DNA of 64,000 nucleotides, from positions 1 through 64,000 of the forward strand of contig MHAY01000043.1 of the NCBI GenBank assembly GCA_001804705.1, read 5' to 3'. The position numbers and the translations under genes were made by a program. This document shows, in pieces, positions 52,776 through 63,741 of the stretch. Numbering within the stretch: position 1 is the first letter of the stretch; every line of letters starts with the position of its first letter. The notes under the pieces are model-generated. The model did no database searches. It had not been told where the DNA came from and worked only from the letters and a program-made list of their open reading frames with translations. The DNA comes from Ignavibacteria bacterium RIFOXYC2_FULL_35_21. Its GTDB lineage: Bacteria > Bacteroidota > Ignavibacteria > Kapaibacteriales > UBA2268.

Positions 52776-54119
52776 TTACCACATTGCATCCCACCATATT
52801 TTTGTGAACTTAAAATCAGAAGATGCTGAATATCCTGGTACTGCTATCAAATTAGCTTTATTGAATAATCTTTCCGATTGAGGATATGGGAATCTTCGGA
52901 TAATTTGAGAACCCACGGTAGGAGTAAGTTGAGGAAATCCTGTTCTTCTCCAATCAACCCAGCTTTCATATTGTGTGTACATAGCAATATATTTTTGCTC
53001 CATAATATTTTGCAAAGTAAGATTTGCATCACCCACACCAACTGTCGCTTGAGCTAAATATGTTGCAATATCTGCCGTTGCTTCATACTTTTGAATTGAT
53101 GCAGTAATACCCGCTATATAGGCTGCATAAGCTCCCGGTTTATCATTATTATAGAATTTACATTCGGCTTCTATAAATTTAGCCTCAGTGTATGTAATAA
53201 ATTCAACCGGTGAATTTATTGAAGCATAATAAGTACCTAAGGGAGAATCAGAAGAGAAAATTGTATCGCCTGCATAGGCGGGTCTTCGAGGATCATTCAG
53301 ATTATTCATTATAGTCATTAACGGACCACCCATAGCGATATCACCTCTTTGAGTAACAAATTGGTACCATGGATTGGCTTCTGTTTCAGCAATACCGAAA
53401 GTAAATCTCATATCTTCGGTATTTGCTGTAAAACCGTTGGTCAATGTAGTTAATGCTCCGTTGAAATCCTTAACATGCATGAAGAATCTTGCTTTCAATG
53501 TATAGGCAGCCTTTGTCCAATTACCTAAATCACCACCATACATAAAATCATCTGCTCCGGGAGCATAATTACTGCTTGCAGTTCCAAAATGAATGATTGA
53601 AGAATCAAGCAATGATTGAATTGAATTATAAATATCTGATTGGGAATCAAATTTTGGGGTTAATTCTTGATTTCCTAGAAAAGCTTCGGAATATGGAATA
53701 TCACCTATAATATCAGTCCAAAAACCAAGGCAATAAGCCATCAAAACCTCAGCCACTCCCTGATAATGAGGGGAACCATTCTCTCTCGCTTTATCAATCA
53801 TGATTTTCAAATCCATCATTGGACCACTATACATTGTAACCCATGCATTATTTATATCATCTTCCGTTACCTCATAACGATATAACCCAAGATGTTGTCT
53901 TGTTACTCCGGTTATATGTTGTGTAAATAATGCAGTAAACCTGTTAATATCCCCTCCGAGGACATAAGCTGTTCCAGCTTGTGTTGTCGGTAAAATAACA
54001 TCGAGTGAGGCATCTTTGGGAGCAGTGGGGTCAACATTCAAACCCGTATCAATCCATTTACCACAAGATGCCAGGAATATTATTGATATGAGCAATAAAC
54101 TAAAAAGTTTTGTTTTCAT
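52776..54119 (-). CDS. SusD/RagB-like outer-membrane lipoprotein
   Basis: This 447-residue surface lipoprotein has a signal and lipobox LASC (cysteine at about residue 19). The protein belongs to the SusD-like group that caps a SusC transporter: TAGTAYVLGGDINRFTALFT, then an alpha-helical TPR part (VAEVLMAYCLGFWTDIIGDI, PYSEAF) and the closing YVDWRR-like segment (YESWVDWRRTGFPQL). It captures nutrients for the partner. It is the second gene after susC, separated by 56 bp, and followed by a strong terminator. No sugar hydrolases are nearby, so the substrate (glycan, peptide or other) is unknown. Confidence 0.93.
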   Translation of the reverse strand: MKTKLFSLLLISIIFLASCGKWIDTGLNVDPTAPKDASLDVILPTTQAGTAYVLGGDINRFTALFTQHITGVTRQHLGLYRYEVTEDDINNAWVTMYSGPMMDLKIMIDKARENGSPHYQGVAEVLMAYCLGFWTDIIGDIPYSEAFLGNQELTPKFDSQSDIYNSIQSLLDSSIIHFGTASSNYAPGADDFMYGGDLGNWTKAAYTLKARFFMHVKDFNGALTTLTNGFTANTEDMRFTFGIAETEANPWYQFVTQRGDIAMGGPLMTIMNNLNDPRRPAYAGDTIFSSDSPLGTYYASINSPVEFITYTEAKFIEAECKFYNNDKPGAYAAYIAGITASIQKYEATADIATYLAQATVGVGDANLTLQNIMEQKYIAMYTQYESWVDWRRTGFPQLTPTVGSQIIRRFPYPQSERLFNKANLIAVPGYSASSDFKFTKIWWDAMW

Positions 54120-54175
54120 AATTTTACTTCTTTTTATTTGTAATACATTTTTTAATTCTCAATTATCAATTCATC

Positions 54176-57100
54176 TCAGAACTTAACATTTAATGATATA
54201 TTATATGTTCTGGTTCCGGGCATATTGAAATAGTCCAAACCCTGGGCATTGAATGCACCCATAAGGTTTGTTTCAGGGTCAACACCGGTATAATCCGTGC
54301 TAAGCCATAAATTGCGTCCGGTGAATGTAATAATAATATCAGAGAACGGAGTAGCTTCAACTATTGATTTCGGTAATTGATAGGATATACTTAGTTCTCT
54401 TAAACGTATCCAACCTGCGTCTTCAATAAAATCTTCGGTATTACTTCCGTAAAATCCGTTACCGTTACCAAATCCTAACCAACCCTGGCCATAAGGTACT
54501 TTTATGTTATTAGAACCTGATGTAATTAACGAGTCTTCTGAACCATCATAGTTGGGTATTGTATGTCCTTTTACTCCAACGAATACATGGTTAGAATCTA
54601 AGTCCGAAGTTCTTACTTCAGTGTCTTTGTGGGTTCCAAAATAATACAATGCACCTTTTGTACCATTCCACATAACCCCACCTTGTTTAAAGTCAATCAA
54701 AAAGCTAAACGTAAGGCCTTCCCATGTCAAAGAATTGCGGATACCCATCAACCAATCAGGATTTGAACTTCCAAAATCCTTTTCTAATCCATCCATTATC
54801 GGATATCCATAACCTTCTGTATCAGGATCGTCATTTACAACTACATTCCCATTAGCATCTCTTAGCCAGCCAAAGCCAAAGATTGTTCCGTATGGTTTTC
54901 CTGCAACTGCTCTGATTGATGAACCTTCAAATCCGCCTATGAATATGTTTTCAACTTCTTCCGCAAGTTTGTCAACATTATTTTTATATGTCGAGAAATT
55001 CACAGCAATATCCCATTTGAAATTATTGGTATTTACAGGTGTTGCTGTAAGTATTCCTTCAAATCCTGTATTTGATATTTCACCGGCATTCATAACCATT
55101 CTCCAGAATCCAGTAGATGGTGCAACCGGTACATTGAATATCTGGTCTATACTCTTTGATGTGTAATATGTCAAATTCAATCCAAAAAGATTATCAAAGA
55201 AATTAAAGTCCAAACCAGCTTCAAACGAAGTAGTTTGTTCAGGCCTTAATTTATCACTTCCAAGAACATCACCCATTGCATAACCTACTGCACCAATAAA
55301 TGGGAAGGATACACCCGCTGTCCATCCATCTGCGTAAGTCGCGGGTATAAAAGGTGTTGTTGTACTATACATTGGTGCATCTTTTCCAACTATAGCATAA
55401 TTCAACCTGATTTTTCCAAATGATAATGGACCGCCCTGGAATGCATCTTTAAAAGCTTCGGTAAACACAAAGCTTAAATTTCCTGCACCATACCAGAATG
55501 AATTATTAGCTTCCGGCAAAGTAGTTGACATTTCGTTCCTTAATGTACCATTCAAATATATCATACTCTTATAATCCAAAGTTAGGTCGCCGTAAAAAGC
55601 CATTCTTCTTAATGTTCCTTCACTTTTTCTTGATATTTGACTTGAAGCATTTGAAAGGTGGTAAAAATCAGGAATAATTAAACCATCTCCTTGAACATAT
55701 AAACTTGAACCACTTGACTGAAAGATATTATTACCAAGCAAAAACTTAGCAAATAAGTCATCCGTTAATTTCTGAGTAAATGTCAGAATCAGGTCTGAGT
55801 TAATATCACTATTATATAATTCATGTTCCTGTATTTGACCGGCAGGTACATTGCTTGAGCTTATGGCAAAATCCATTTTTCTTTTATCTGAATAGATATC
55901 TCCACCCAATCTGTACATAACATCTAACCATTCGGCTACATAATAATTAGCCTGGAAGTACCCAATAAATCTATCAACATTGTCTTTGAATTGATTTCTG
56001 TTAACAGTCCAAAGTGGATTATCATAATAACCCCATGCTGCACCGAAATACCCTTCACCTCTGTATGTTCTTTGGCGTCCATTTGCATACATATACGATT
56101 CGGGGTCCGATGCACCGTCATTACTTAAACCGTTTGAATTATCAAATGTAGGAGTCGTTCTTAGTAATCCAAGCATTACACCCGATGTATTAGAACCCTG
56201 TTGAATTCTTGTTCCTCCTGAGTTGCTATAACTCATAGAACCTGATGCCTTCAAACGAGTTGAAATTTTTGCATCTCCGGCAATTCTAACTGTAGTCCTA
56301 TCGAAAGAACTCATAGGAACCACACCTTTTGATGTTGTGTTTGATAGTGAGAAAAAGTAGGAGCCAAACTCAGTTCCACCAGCCATGTTTAAGGATTCGG
56401 TATAGCTTGAGCCAAGTTGGAAAAAATTACCAATGTTGTCATAAGGTGTAACAGGTTTTACCGCAGAAGGGTCAGTATTACTCACTATATTTCCATTAAT
56501 ATCATAAAGACTTGATTGTCCATCCCATGATAAACTGCTAATAGGCGCCCCCCATGATAATGACTCATGTTTGCTAGGTCCACGATATGTTGGAACTGCT
56601 GTATTAAGATCGAATCCATCTTGACCCATTCTCAAACCGTTTGCATCAACTAATTGACCTTGTGCAAATTTATTTTGCATCTCAGGCATTTTATTTACTT
56701 CCTCAAATGTGGTAGTAACAGAAAAACTCACATTTAAAGGTTCCCCTTCGCTAACGGTACCTTTTTTAGTAGTTATAATGATAGCACCGCTTGCTGCCCG
56801 GAGTCCATACAAAGCAGTTGCAGCAGGCCCTTTCAGGACACTCACCGATTCAATATCATCGGGATTAATATCTATAGCTCTATTCGAATAACCTACTCCT
56901 TCAAGCAGATTATTTGCCCCGTCGTCTGGATTTCCACTAGAGCTCATTGAGTTATCAATAGGAATACCATCAATAATAAACAAAGGTTGATTCTCGCCTG
57001 TGATTGATGAGGTTCCCCTGATTTGAATATACGATGCTGCACCGGGTGTTCCGGAAGAATTTGTTACCTGCACACCCGCAACCTTCCCGGTTAATGAGTT

Positions 57101-57520
57101 TAACAAGTTGGTAGTTCTCGATTCTGAAATAATCTTACCACCAACTTCTTCCACAGAATAACCAAGCGATTTCTTTTCTCTTTCAAGGCCAATAGCCGTA
57201 ACAACGACTTCATCCATCAGGATTTTGTCTTCATCCATTGTTACATTGATTACATCGTTTGTACCAATGTTCATTTCCTTGGTCTTGACACCTAATCTCT
57301 TAAAGATGAGGGTCTTAGCTGTTTTCGGTACGCTTAGTTTGTACGAACCGTCAGCTTTTGAGAATGTGCCGATTGCCGTTCCCTTCACCATCACAGTTAC
57401 ACCGGTCAGAGTCTCACCTTTGTCGGATGTGATTTTGCCGGATAACTGCCTGTCCTGTGCGGTAAGAGTACCAACCAGGAGTATCGAGATAGCAATTAAG
57501 TAAGAAAATAATGTTTTCAT
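54176..57520 (-). CDS. SusC/RagA-type TonB-dependent outer-membrane transporter
   Basis: This 1114-residue transporter has a signal peptide (ending LTAQ, residues 1-21), a carboxypeptidase-regulatory-like domain (about 23-95: GKITSDKGETLTGVTVMVKG), a plug domain with LLNSLTGKVAGVQVTNSSG and GENQPLFIIDGIPIDNS, which is the SusC signature, and a 22-strand barrel ending in NISLNVKF with terminal Phe. It imports large nutrients using TonB energy together with the SusD protein encoded downstream. No sigma/anti-sigma or hybrid regulator is next to it. The 774-bp upstream gap must contain its promoter. Confidence 0.95.
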   Translation of the reverse strand: MKTLFSYLIAISILLVGTLTAQDRQLSGKITSDKGETLTGVTVMVKGTAIGTFSKADGSYKLSVPKTAKTLIFKRLGVKTKEMNIGTNDVINVTMDEDKILMDEVVVTAIGLEREKKSLGYSVEEVGGKIISESRTTNLLNSLTGKVAGVQVTNSSGTPGAASYIQIRGTSSITGENQPLFIIDGIPIDNSMSSSGNPDDGANNLLEGVGYSNRAIDINPDDIESVSVLKGPAATALYGLRAASGAIIITTKKGTVSEGEPLNVSFSVTTTFEEVNKMPEMQNKFAQGQLVDANGLRMGQDGFDLNTAVPTYRGPSKHESLSWGAPISSLSWDGQSSLYDINGNIVSNTDPSAVKPVTPYDNIGNFFQLGSSYTESLNMAGGTEFGSYFFSLSNTTSKGVVPMSSFDRTTVRIAGDAKISTRLKASGSMSYSNSGGTRIQQGSNTSGVMLGLLRTTPTFDNSNGLSNDGASDPESYMYANGRQRTYRGEGYFGAAWGYYDNPLWTVNRNQFKDNVDRFIGYFQANYYVAEWLDVMYRLGGDIYSDKRKMDFAISSSNVPAGQIQEHELYNSDINSDLILTFTQKLTDDLFAKFLLGNNIFQSSGSSLYVQGDGLIIPDFYHLSNASSQISRKSEGTLRRMAFYGDLTLDYKSMIYLNGTLRNEMSTTLPEANNSFWYGAGNLSFVFTEAFKDAFQGGPLSFGKIRLNYAIVGKDAPMYSTTTPFIPATYADGWTAGVSFPFIGAVGYAMGDVLGSDKLRPEQTTSFEAGLDFNFFDNLFGLNLTYYTSKSIDQIFNVPVAPSTGFWRMVMNAGEISNTGFEGILTATPVNTNNFKWDIAVNFSTYKNNVDKLAEEVENIFIGGFEGSSIRAVAGKPYGTIFGFGWLRDANGNVVVNDDPDTEGYGYPIMDGLEKDFGSSNPDWLMGIRNSLTWEGLTFSFLIDFKQGGVMWNGTKGALYYFGTHKDTEVRTSDLDSNHVFVGVKGHTIPNYDGSEDSLITSGSNNIKVPYGQGWLGFGNGNGFYGSNTEDFIEDAGWIRLRELSISYQLPKSIVEATPFSDIIITFTGRNLWLSTDYTGVDPETNLMGAFNAQGLDYFNMPGTRTYNISLNVKF

Positions 57521-58251
57521 AAAGTACTTATCATTAATTTAACAAAAGTTATTTATTACTCTGATTTTCTTTGTGTATTTGCTTCCCTATTTTAATATCA
57601 GGAATACCTTTTTTATGAGAATGTGTTTTTTTTACAGAGCTTGTCTGCTGATAATTTAAAAAGTTGGGTACAATTAAGCAGATAGTTCTGTTTATAGGCT
57701 TTTACCCCGAATCAAAATAGCTCTTTTTGAAAAGAGCCTCCAAACCGGAATTTCTGATTGTCGGTTTTTTTATGTTTTGTATTGGGAGAAAATTACAAAT
57801 CATAATATTTTTTTATTATTTAATTCAAGATAAAATTTCGCTTCCTTGAATACATCTCACATTTATTGTAAAGTGAGAAAATGATGTTAAAGATAAATGA
57901 ACTTTGTTGAAAATGTCTTCTTACCTGTATAGTGAGGTTTAAAGCCACTCCATAAGCAATCCTTTTTGGAAATTATCAACGTTCTCGGTAATACGAAAAC
58001 ATTAGCAGTAGTAACAACTTTTTGCCGAATCCTCCTTTCAAAAATTTTTATAAAATAATATTTTTATTTAGAGAGAACTTGCTAATTATAATTTTAAAAT
58101 AAATAAACCTAATAAACCTAAATTTTATAATTTAAATATAAACAAATTTAAAATTCAAATCAATAATTTTTTTAACACTATCTTAACACATATTCATACT
58201 CAAATGAAAAAAAATTACTTTTTTTTACTTTATGAGAATTTGATAAAAAAA
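57521..58251. other. Long intergenic region between susC and the OmpA gene
   Basis: No gene is supported in this AT-rich stretch. A perfect palindrome GCTCTTTT-TG-AAAAGAGC is at 57720-57737, and a weaker stem (CCG / CGG followed by T7) is at about 57745-57771. The region should hold the susC promoter and leader on the minus strand. A match to the phylum's TAnnTTTG element could not be assigned with confidence. The length leaves room for a small RNA or leader. Confidence 0.55.
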
Positions 58252-58281
58252 AACGGGTATGTAAAGAAATACATACCCGTT
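58252..58281 (-). terminator. Terminator of the OmpA gene
   Basis: AACGGGTATGT (58252-58262) and ACATACCCGTT (58271-58281) form an 11-bp stem with an 8-base loop. Read on the minus strand it is followed by TTTTTTTATC. It lies 14 bp after the OmpA stop. Confidence 0.9.
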
Positions 58282-58294
58282 AGTTGTAAATCAT

Positions 58295-60466
58295 TTAATC
58301 ACAAGTCTTTGTGATTTTTACGGTAATTCTTCTATTAGACCTTCTGATATTTTCCAAATCATCCTTGGACATCTTCTTAAGTGCTTTGCCTGTTGGTTCT
58401 TTTACTTTAGGTTGTGATGAACCATAACCGACAGCACCACTCATTGCAGAAGATTTAACTCCCTGGCTCAAAAGCCATTCTACTACCTTTTTAGCTCTTA
58501 ATTCAGATAACTCCTGGTTCCGTTTCTTATTACCTTCTTCGGAAGCATGTCCTTCGATTGCCACTTGTAATCCTTCGCATTGTTTGACGTACTCGAGCAG
58601 TTTTGCAAGATTGAGTGCTGTTGCCACATAATCAAAGTTGAATTTATCGGTATTGACAATAAAGAGAATATCCGGGAAGTCAGTCTTAGTACCAATCTTA
58701 GGCGGTTGGGGACATCCGTTCTTTCCCTTGATTGTGTTTGGCTCGCCTGCAACCAAAGGGCAGTCATCTTCACCGTCAATCACTGTATCACCGTCAGTGT
58801 CGGGATTTGTCGGATCAGTTTTGACCCGATTAACTTCATCGCCATCACTCAATTTATCATTGTCGGTATCAACAACAAGAGGATTAGTTTTATATTTTAG
58901 CACTTCATCACCATCGTTCAGCATGTCGCCGTCAGTATCGGTTAATGTCGGATTTGTTTTATATACCAATACTTCATCACCATCTTTCAATCCATCTTTA
59001 TCAGAATCAACTTCAAGCGGGTCAGTTTTAAATGTCAGAATTTCCTCTCCGTCCTTAAGTCCGTCGCTATCTGTATCATCGGCAACAGGATTAGTTTTAT
59101 ATTTTCTTACTTCATCTCCATCATTGATATTATCTCCATCACTATCCATAACAGTGGGATTTGTACCATAATCATTTACTTCGGGACCATCATTCAAACC
59201 GTCATTATCAGTGTCTGCATTTGCAGGGTCTGTCTTGTATTGTTTGATTTCCATACCATCAAACAATCCGTCGTTATCGGTATCAGGCAAAGCCGGATTA
59301 GTCTTGAATGAATTTACCTCCTCACCATCCTTTAAACCATCATTATCCGAATCGTTTGCTTTAGGATTTGTATTATACTTCAGAACTTCATCGCCATCCG
59401 AAAGTTCATCCCCGTCAGTGTCGGCATCAAGTGGATTTGTCGTATATTTATTGACCTCATCTCCATCAATTAGTTTGTCACCGTCTGTATCAGGATTCAA
59501 CGGGTCTATTCCGCGTGTGAGTTCTTCGCCGTCGTTAACACCATCTGCATCGGTATCTGCTTTGACATTTGATGTTTTGTACTTCATAGGCTCATCATAA
59601 TCAGTAAGGCCATCCCCATCGGTATCGGGATTCTTGGGATTTGTGTGATAATCATTAACTTCCTCACCGTCTTTTAATCCATCGCCGTCAGTATCAGGAT
59701 TGTGCGGGTCTGTTCCAAGCTCTCTTTCCCTGTCGTTAGTTAACCCGTCACCATCGTAATCTGTTTCACCGAGTATATAATATGTTAAACCAATACCAAA
59801 AGTTAAAAGTTTGTCGTTTCCTTTTGAACCTGCATATTTTGAATAATCACTTGAATCAGTTCCATAATCTCCATCGGCAAGGTCATCAATATAATCAGTT
59901 CCTAAAAGCCTGTAAGTAACGTTCCCATTCAACACAAGATCATCAGTCAGATATGTTTCAAAACCCAAACCTAGTGGAAATTCCAAATTTGATTTTTTAT
60001 AAGTTCCCTTTGAATTATTAGGTGCTGCACCAAAAGAACCTGCTTCTCCAATTTTGGGCTCAAATGTCATAAATCCAACACCGGCAAAAAGATGTGGTAC
60101 AAATGACTGTGATGGAAAAAAATTATATGATAGAGTCAATTCATAAGTTAAAATTGCATCTGAATTTTTTGGTTGAAGTAGAGTGTCAGATAGAAAGTAT
60201 TCAGGGTAACTATTTCTGGCTTTTGTATCAGTCTTAAACCTAATTTGCGACAATCCAAAAGTTGCCTGCAAGGATAAATTGCTTAAAATATTATATCTGA
60301 AAAATCCTTGACCCTGAAGCCAAAACTGGTTATCTGTAAATTCACCCCAATATTTTGTCGCTCCGCCGCTAAAACCAAATGCAAGCCTGCCGCCTTCGCT
60401 TTGAGCTGAGGAGTTATAACAAACTAAAACTCCAAAAAGCATTAATGCAAGAATCAATCTTTTCAT
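58295..60466 (-). CDS. OmpA-family protein with TSP3 calcium-binding repeats
   Basis: This 723-residue outer-membrane protein has a signal peptide (about 1-22, ending SSAQ), an eight-strand OmpA-like barrel (about 25-230) and about fifteen type-3 thrombospondin repeats of about 23 residues ([16 protein letters not shown] type; about 232-575). The C-terminal OmpA domain (about 605-723) has [20 protein letters not shown] and RRITVKI, which bind peptidoglycan. It links the outer membrane to the wall; the repeats bind calcium and may form a stiff spacer. The repeats are diverged at DNA level but keep their phase. It is a single gene with its own terminator. Confidence 0.93.
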   Translation of the reverse strand: MKRLILALMLFGVLVCYNSSAQSEGGRLAFGFSGGATKYWGEFTDNQFWLQGQGFFRYNILSNLSLQATFGLSQIRFKTDTKARNSYPEYFLSDTLLQPKNSDAILTYELTLSYNFFPSQSFVPHLFAGVGFMTFEPKIGEAGSFGAAPNNSKGTYKKSNLEFPLGLGFETYLTDDLVLNGNVTYRLLGTDYIDDLADGDYGTDSSDYSKYAGSKGNDKLLTFGIGLTYYILGETDYDGDGLTNDRERELGTDPHNPDTDGDGLKDGEEVNDYHTNPKNPDTDGDGLTDYDEPMKYKTSNVKADTDADGVNDGEELTRGIDPLNPDTDGDKLIDGDEVNKYTTNPLDADTDGDELSDGDEVLKYNTNPKANDSDNDGLKDGEEVNSFKTNPALPDTDNDGLFDGMEIKQYKTDPANADTDNDGLNDGPEVNDYGTNPTVMDSDGDNINDGDEVRKYKTNPVADDTDSDGLKDGEEILTFKTDPLEVDSDKDGLKDGDEVLVYKTNPTLTDTDGDMLNDGDEVLKYKTNPLVVDTDNDKLSDGDEVNRVKTDPTNPDTDGDTVIDGEDDCPLVAGEPNTIKGKNGCPQPPKIGTKTDFPDILFIVNTDKFNFDYVATALNLAKLLEYVKQCEGLQVAIEGHASEEGNKKRNQELSELRAKKVVEWLLSQGVKSSAMSGAVGYGSSQPKVKEPTGKALKKMSKDDLENIRRSNRRITVKITKTCD

Positions 60467-60734
60467 AATCTCTCCTTTTTATTAATATTAATTTTTTCTT
60501 TTGCGGATTTGAAAAAATTAACTGACCAAACAAATCCTATAATCCAAATATAAACAAAATGGATTTATATATAAGCAATTTTGATATATTTTTATAACTT
60601 GTTAATAAATTTGTATAATAAATATATTTTTTTTTGTTATTTTCCAAATTAAATCTTTACTGACTAAGCATTATTTAAGTCGGATTTTTATTATTTGAAT
60701 TCACAGAATTTTTGAACTCGATGCAGGAAAATCT

Positions 60735-61865
60735 ATGGAGCTTGAAATAAGGGAAGTTTCAACAAAGAAGGAACTGAAAAGGTTTGTTAAATTTCCACTC
60801 GATTTGTTCAAAGGTAATGAGTATTATGTTCCACAACTAAACAGGGATGAGCTTGAGACCTTTACTGCAGGAAAAAATCCTGCTTTTGAGGTTTGTGATG
60901 GAAAACTTTTCCTTGCATATAAAGATGATAAGGTCGCTGGGAGAATAGTAGCAATATTAAACAAACCTGAGAATGAAAAATATAAAACCAAACACCTGCG
61001 TTTTGGTTGGTTTGATTGTATCAATGATTATGAAGTTGCATCTTCTCTTTTTCAAGCCGCTGAAGCTTGGGGAAAGCAATTAGGTATGGACACTATTACT
61101 GGCCCCCACGGATTTTGCGACTTAGACCCGCAGGGCATGCTTATCGAGGGATTTGACAAATTACCGACAATTGCTTCATATTATCATTTTCCATATTATA
61201 AAGATTTAGTCGAAAAATATGGGTTTGAGAAAGAAATTGATTTTGTTGAGTTTCAATCCACTCCACCTTATGAAACGGGTATTCCTGAAAAACTTTTGAA
61301 AACAAGCGAATGGATAAAACAAAGATACAATTACAGAATTGCAGATTATGACTCAATAAAAGAATACAAGAAACATGGGAAAGAGTTGTTCAGCCTTCTT
61401 GAAGATACATTTTCAGAAAATTTTGGTACCGTCCCTCTTACCGAAAAACAGGTTGATTACTATATAAGCAAATATATTTCTTTTATAAATAAAGACCTTG
61501 TAAAATTCATTTTTAATGAAAAAAATGAAATGGTAGGCTTTATGGTAACAATGCCAAGCCTGTCAAAAGCATTTCAGAGAGCAAAAGGGAAATTATACCC
61601 GTTTGGTATATTTCATTTACTAAAAGGCCTCAAAACTTACGAAATAATTGATTTCCTCTTTGCCGGTGTTAAGAAAGAATACAGGGGTAAAGGCGTGGAT
61701 ACTGTAATGATTCTTGAAATCGTTAAAAGTGCCATGAAGCTTGGTTTCAAACATGCCGAATCCAACCAGGAGCTCGAAGACAATACAAAAGTTCAGGCTG
61801 AATGGAAGTTCTTTAATCCTGTTTTGCACAAGAGAAGGAGAATTTATAAGAAGAAAATTTCATAG
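60735..61865 (+). CDS. GNAT-like N-acyltransferase family protein
   Basis: This 376-residue soluble protein starts LEIREVSTKKELKRFVKFPL with VPQLNRDELETF and includes KDDKVAGRIVAIL, TGPHGFCDLDPQGMLIEGF and, near the C-terminus, FLFAGVKKEYRGKGVDTVMI, which is the acyl-CoA-binding motif (RGKG) of GNAT folds. Two GNAT-like halves appear to be joined. Homologues of this length are common in the FCB group and have no established substrate. It is a single gene; upstream, a 268-bp AT-rich gap separates it from the divergent OmpA gene. Confidence 0.8.
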   Translation: MELEIREVSTKKELKRFVKFPLDLFKGNEYYVPQLNRDELETFTAGKNPAFEVCDGKLFLAYKDDKVAGRIVAILNKPENEKYKTKHLRFGWFDCINDYEVASSLFQAAEAWGKQLGMDTITGPHGFCDLDPQGMLIEGFDKLPTIASYYHFPYYKDLVEKYGFEKEIDFVEFQSTPPYETGIPEKLLKTSEWIKQRYNYRIADYDSIKEYKKHGKELFSLLEDTFSENFGTVPLTEKQVDYYISKYISFINKDLVKFIFNEKNEMVGFMVTMPSLSKAFQRAKGKLYPFGIFHLLKGLKTYEIIDFLFAGVKKEYRGKGVDTVMILEIVKSAMKLGFKHAESNQELEDNTKVQAEWKFFNPVLHKRRRIYKKKIS

Positions 61866-61873
61866 AATAATAA

Positions 61874-61929
61874 TTGAGAATTTTGAGTTTTGAGTGTTGA
61901 ATGTTGAATTGGAAATTTAAATTTTAATA
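61874..61929. repeat. Heptamer array after the GNAT gene
   Basis: Eight heptamers keep phase: TTGAGAA, TTTTGAG, TTTTGAG, TGTTGAA, TGTTGAA, TTGGAAA, TTTAAAT, TTTAATA. They begin 9 bp after the stop of the GNAT-like gene. Confidence 0.75.
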
Positions 61930-62026
61930 TGCTTATTGATTATTAAATAAATTGAGAATTAAACCTTTTGTATATAAGTAATGTCAAAGAACAAAAACTT
62001 TGTTCAATAAATTAGAGGGGATTTTT

Positions 62027-62878
62027 ATGAAAAAATATTTTACTTTATTTTTAGCATTAATTGCTATATCATTTCTTTCATTCTATGGATGTAAGGATAA
62101 TTCAACTGACCCAATATTGGAGACTTTGACGTCTGCCGAGGATAATTCCACGGTCGAAAGCGAGTATGCTAACATATTCGAATATGTTGATGACGAAGGA
62201 GAAAACAATTCTGTACTTTCAGGTGTTAAATCGGGTAATAATTCCGAAATTCAGGAAGCTACCGTTTTACTCCCTGATTGTGCTACAAAATCCATCGATA
62301 CCGCAACAAGAACACTGACTATTGATTTCGGCACAACAAATTGCCTTTGCCGAGACGGAAACAACAGAAGAGGGAAAATTCATGCTCATTTCATCGGTAA
62401 ATTCAGAGAGATTGGCTCACAAGTTATTGTTACACTCGAAGATTATTATGTCAATGACAATAAAGTTACAGGTATGAAGACCATTGAAAGAATCGAGCAG
62501 TATAAATGGAGCATTGATGTTGATAGTGCGAGTATTACAACTCCCAGGGGAACAATTTCCTGGGAATCAGATAGAACAGTCGAGAGAACCGAGGGTTACC
62601 TGACACCACTGAATATTTTGGATGATGAATATGTTTATACAGGAACTGCAACAGGTATAAACAGAAAAGGTATTGCATTCAGTGTAATAATTGACCAGCC
62701 TTTGAAAAAGAAAATGGATTTTGGATGCATGACAACATTTGTGTCGGGTAAATTGACTATTTATAATGATAAAAGTGATACATTAAAAGTCAACTATGAC
62801 CCTGATAACAATGAAGCCTGCGATAAGAAAGTAGAAGTTGACATCAATGGTGTTAAGAGAATAATTTATGTAAGATAG
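62027..62878 (+). CDS. Putative lipoprotein of unknown function
   Basis: This 283-residue protein has a signal with lipobox (FYGC, cysteine at about residue 22) followed by an Asp/Ser-rich linker. The mature domain has a cysteine pair (FGTTNCLCRDGNNRRGKIHA) and regular beta patterns (EDYYVNDNKVTGMKTIERI, GTISWESDRTVERTEGYLTP), suggesting a beta-sheet surface protein. I do not recognise a family. A TTG at 62000 would extend it by nine residues, but the ATG at 62027 is preceded by AGAGGGG. A strong terminator follows 22 bp after the stop. Confidence 0.72.
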   Translation: MKKYFTLFLALIAISFLSFYGCKDNSTDPILETLTSAEDNSTVESEYANIFEYVDDEGENNSVLSGVKSGNNSEIQEATVLLPDCATKSIDTATRTLTIDFGTTNCLCRDGNNRRGKIHAHFIGKFREIGSQVIVTLEDYYVNDNKVTGMKTIERIEQYKWSIDVDSASITTPRGTISWESDRTVERTEGYLTPLNILDDEYVYTGTATGINRKGIAFSVIIDQPLKKKMDFGCMTTFVSGKLTIYNDKSDTLKVNYDPDNNEACDKKVEVDINGVKRIIYVR

Positions 62879-62900
62879 TCATCTTAAATTTTTAGCAACG

Positions 62901-62930
62901 AAAAAGCCATCGAAATTGATGGCTTTTTTT
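62901..62930 (+). terminator. Rho-independent terminator
   Basis: AAAAAGCCATC (62901-62911) pairs with GATGGCTTTTT (from 62918), with a 6-base loop, and the stem runs into TTTTTTTG. It lies just after the lipoprotein gene on the plus strand. Confidence 0.92.
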
Positions 62931-62997
62931 GTTTATATTAGGATTTAACGATATACTTACTACGAAAATTTCGTAACGAAGTATTCGTAATTTTGAT

Positions 62998-63741
62998 TCA
63001 ATAATTTAATTTTTCTGTTATTTTCACTATCACCTCCCAACACCCGGCTTCTGCATCGGCGATAGTAAACTCCTCTCTTTCGGGTGTGAGTTGGAAGCTT
63101 GTGTCACCATTGAACCTGATTGCTTTCATTCCGAGTTTTTTTGCACCTTCAATATCAGTCTGTTCAATGTCTCCGATGTGAAGGGCATCTTCAGGTTTGC
63201 ATCCGAGAGCATCTAAAACGGTCAAATATGCTTTCGGATGAGGCTTTGACACACCAGTTTCATCGCTGAAACTGAAAGCGTCGAAATAAGTAATGATTGA
63301 ATTATTTTCAAGCAGTTTTCTCAATACTGTTCCCGGAGAAAAGCCTGTGTCAGATACAATTCCAAGTTTGTATTTACTTTTTAGTGATTCAAGGGCTTCT
63401 TTAACTCCATCCATTAAATTAGGAGGATGAGCAATTATTGCATCCCCAAATATATTTGCAATTACATTTATTGAATCTGCATTGAATGGCAAATTTAATT
63501 TCTTCCAGAAAAATTCAGCAGATTCAAATGGGGGAGGAGTCCTCATATCATTTTTCCAGATATTATTGAAATACTCCCAGGATGATTTAATAGCATCATT
63601 GAATTCATCTGCTTTAATCATTATTCCATATTTATCAACTTCTTTGATAAAGCCTGCAAGCCTGTAGTTATTCCTCTCGGTTCCGCCTGACGAATCGAAC
63701 AGAGTATTCCAAAAATCAATCGTTATTACTTTTAAAGACAT
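62998..63741 (-). CDS. HAD-superfamily hydrolase
   Basis: This 247-residue protein has a HAD core: motif I ITIDFWNTLFD (nucleophile Asp9), motif II SDTGFSPGTVLRKLL, motif III KPHPKAYLTVLD and motif IV HIGDIEQTDIEGAKKLG. The acid normally two residues after the nucleophile is Trp (DFW), as in several HAD-IA proteins, so it may not be a classical phosphatase. A helical cap lies between motifs I and II (about 20-105). The substrate is unknown. It is a single gene on the minus strand. Confidence 0.88.
   Translation of the reverse strand: MSLKVITIDFWNTLFDSSGGTERNNYRLAGFIKEVDKYGIMIKADEFNDAIKSSWEYFNNIWKNDMRTPPPFESAEFFWKKLNLPFNADSINVIANIFGDAIIAHPPNLMDGVKEALESLKSKYKLGIVSDTGFSPGTVLRKLLENNSIITYFDAFSFSDETGVSKPHPKAYLTVLDALGCKPEDALHIGDIEQTDIEGAKKLGMKAIRFNGDTSFQLTPEREEFTIADAEAGCWEVIVKITEKLNY

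Noticed and set aside
58580..59600. Long plus-strand open frames opposite the OmpA gene, rich in Ser and Pro
   Set aside because: They are antisense shadows of the Asp-rich TSP3 repeats; the minus-strand frame has signal peptide, repeats and OmpA domain.
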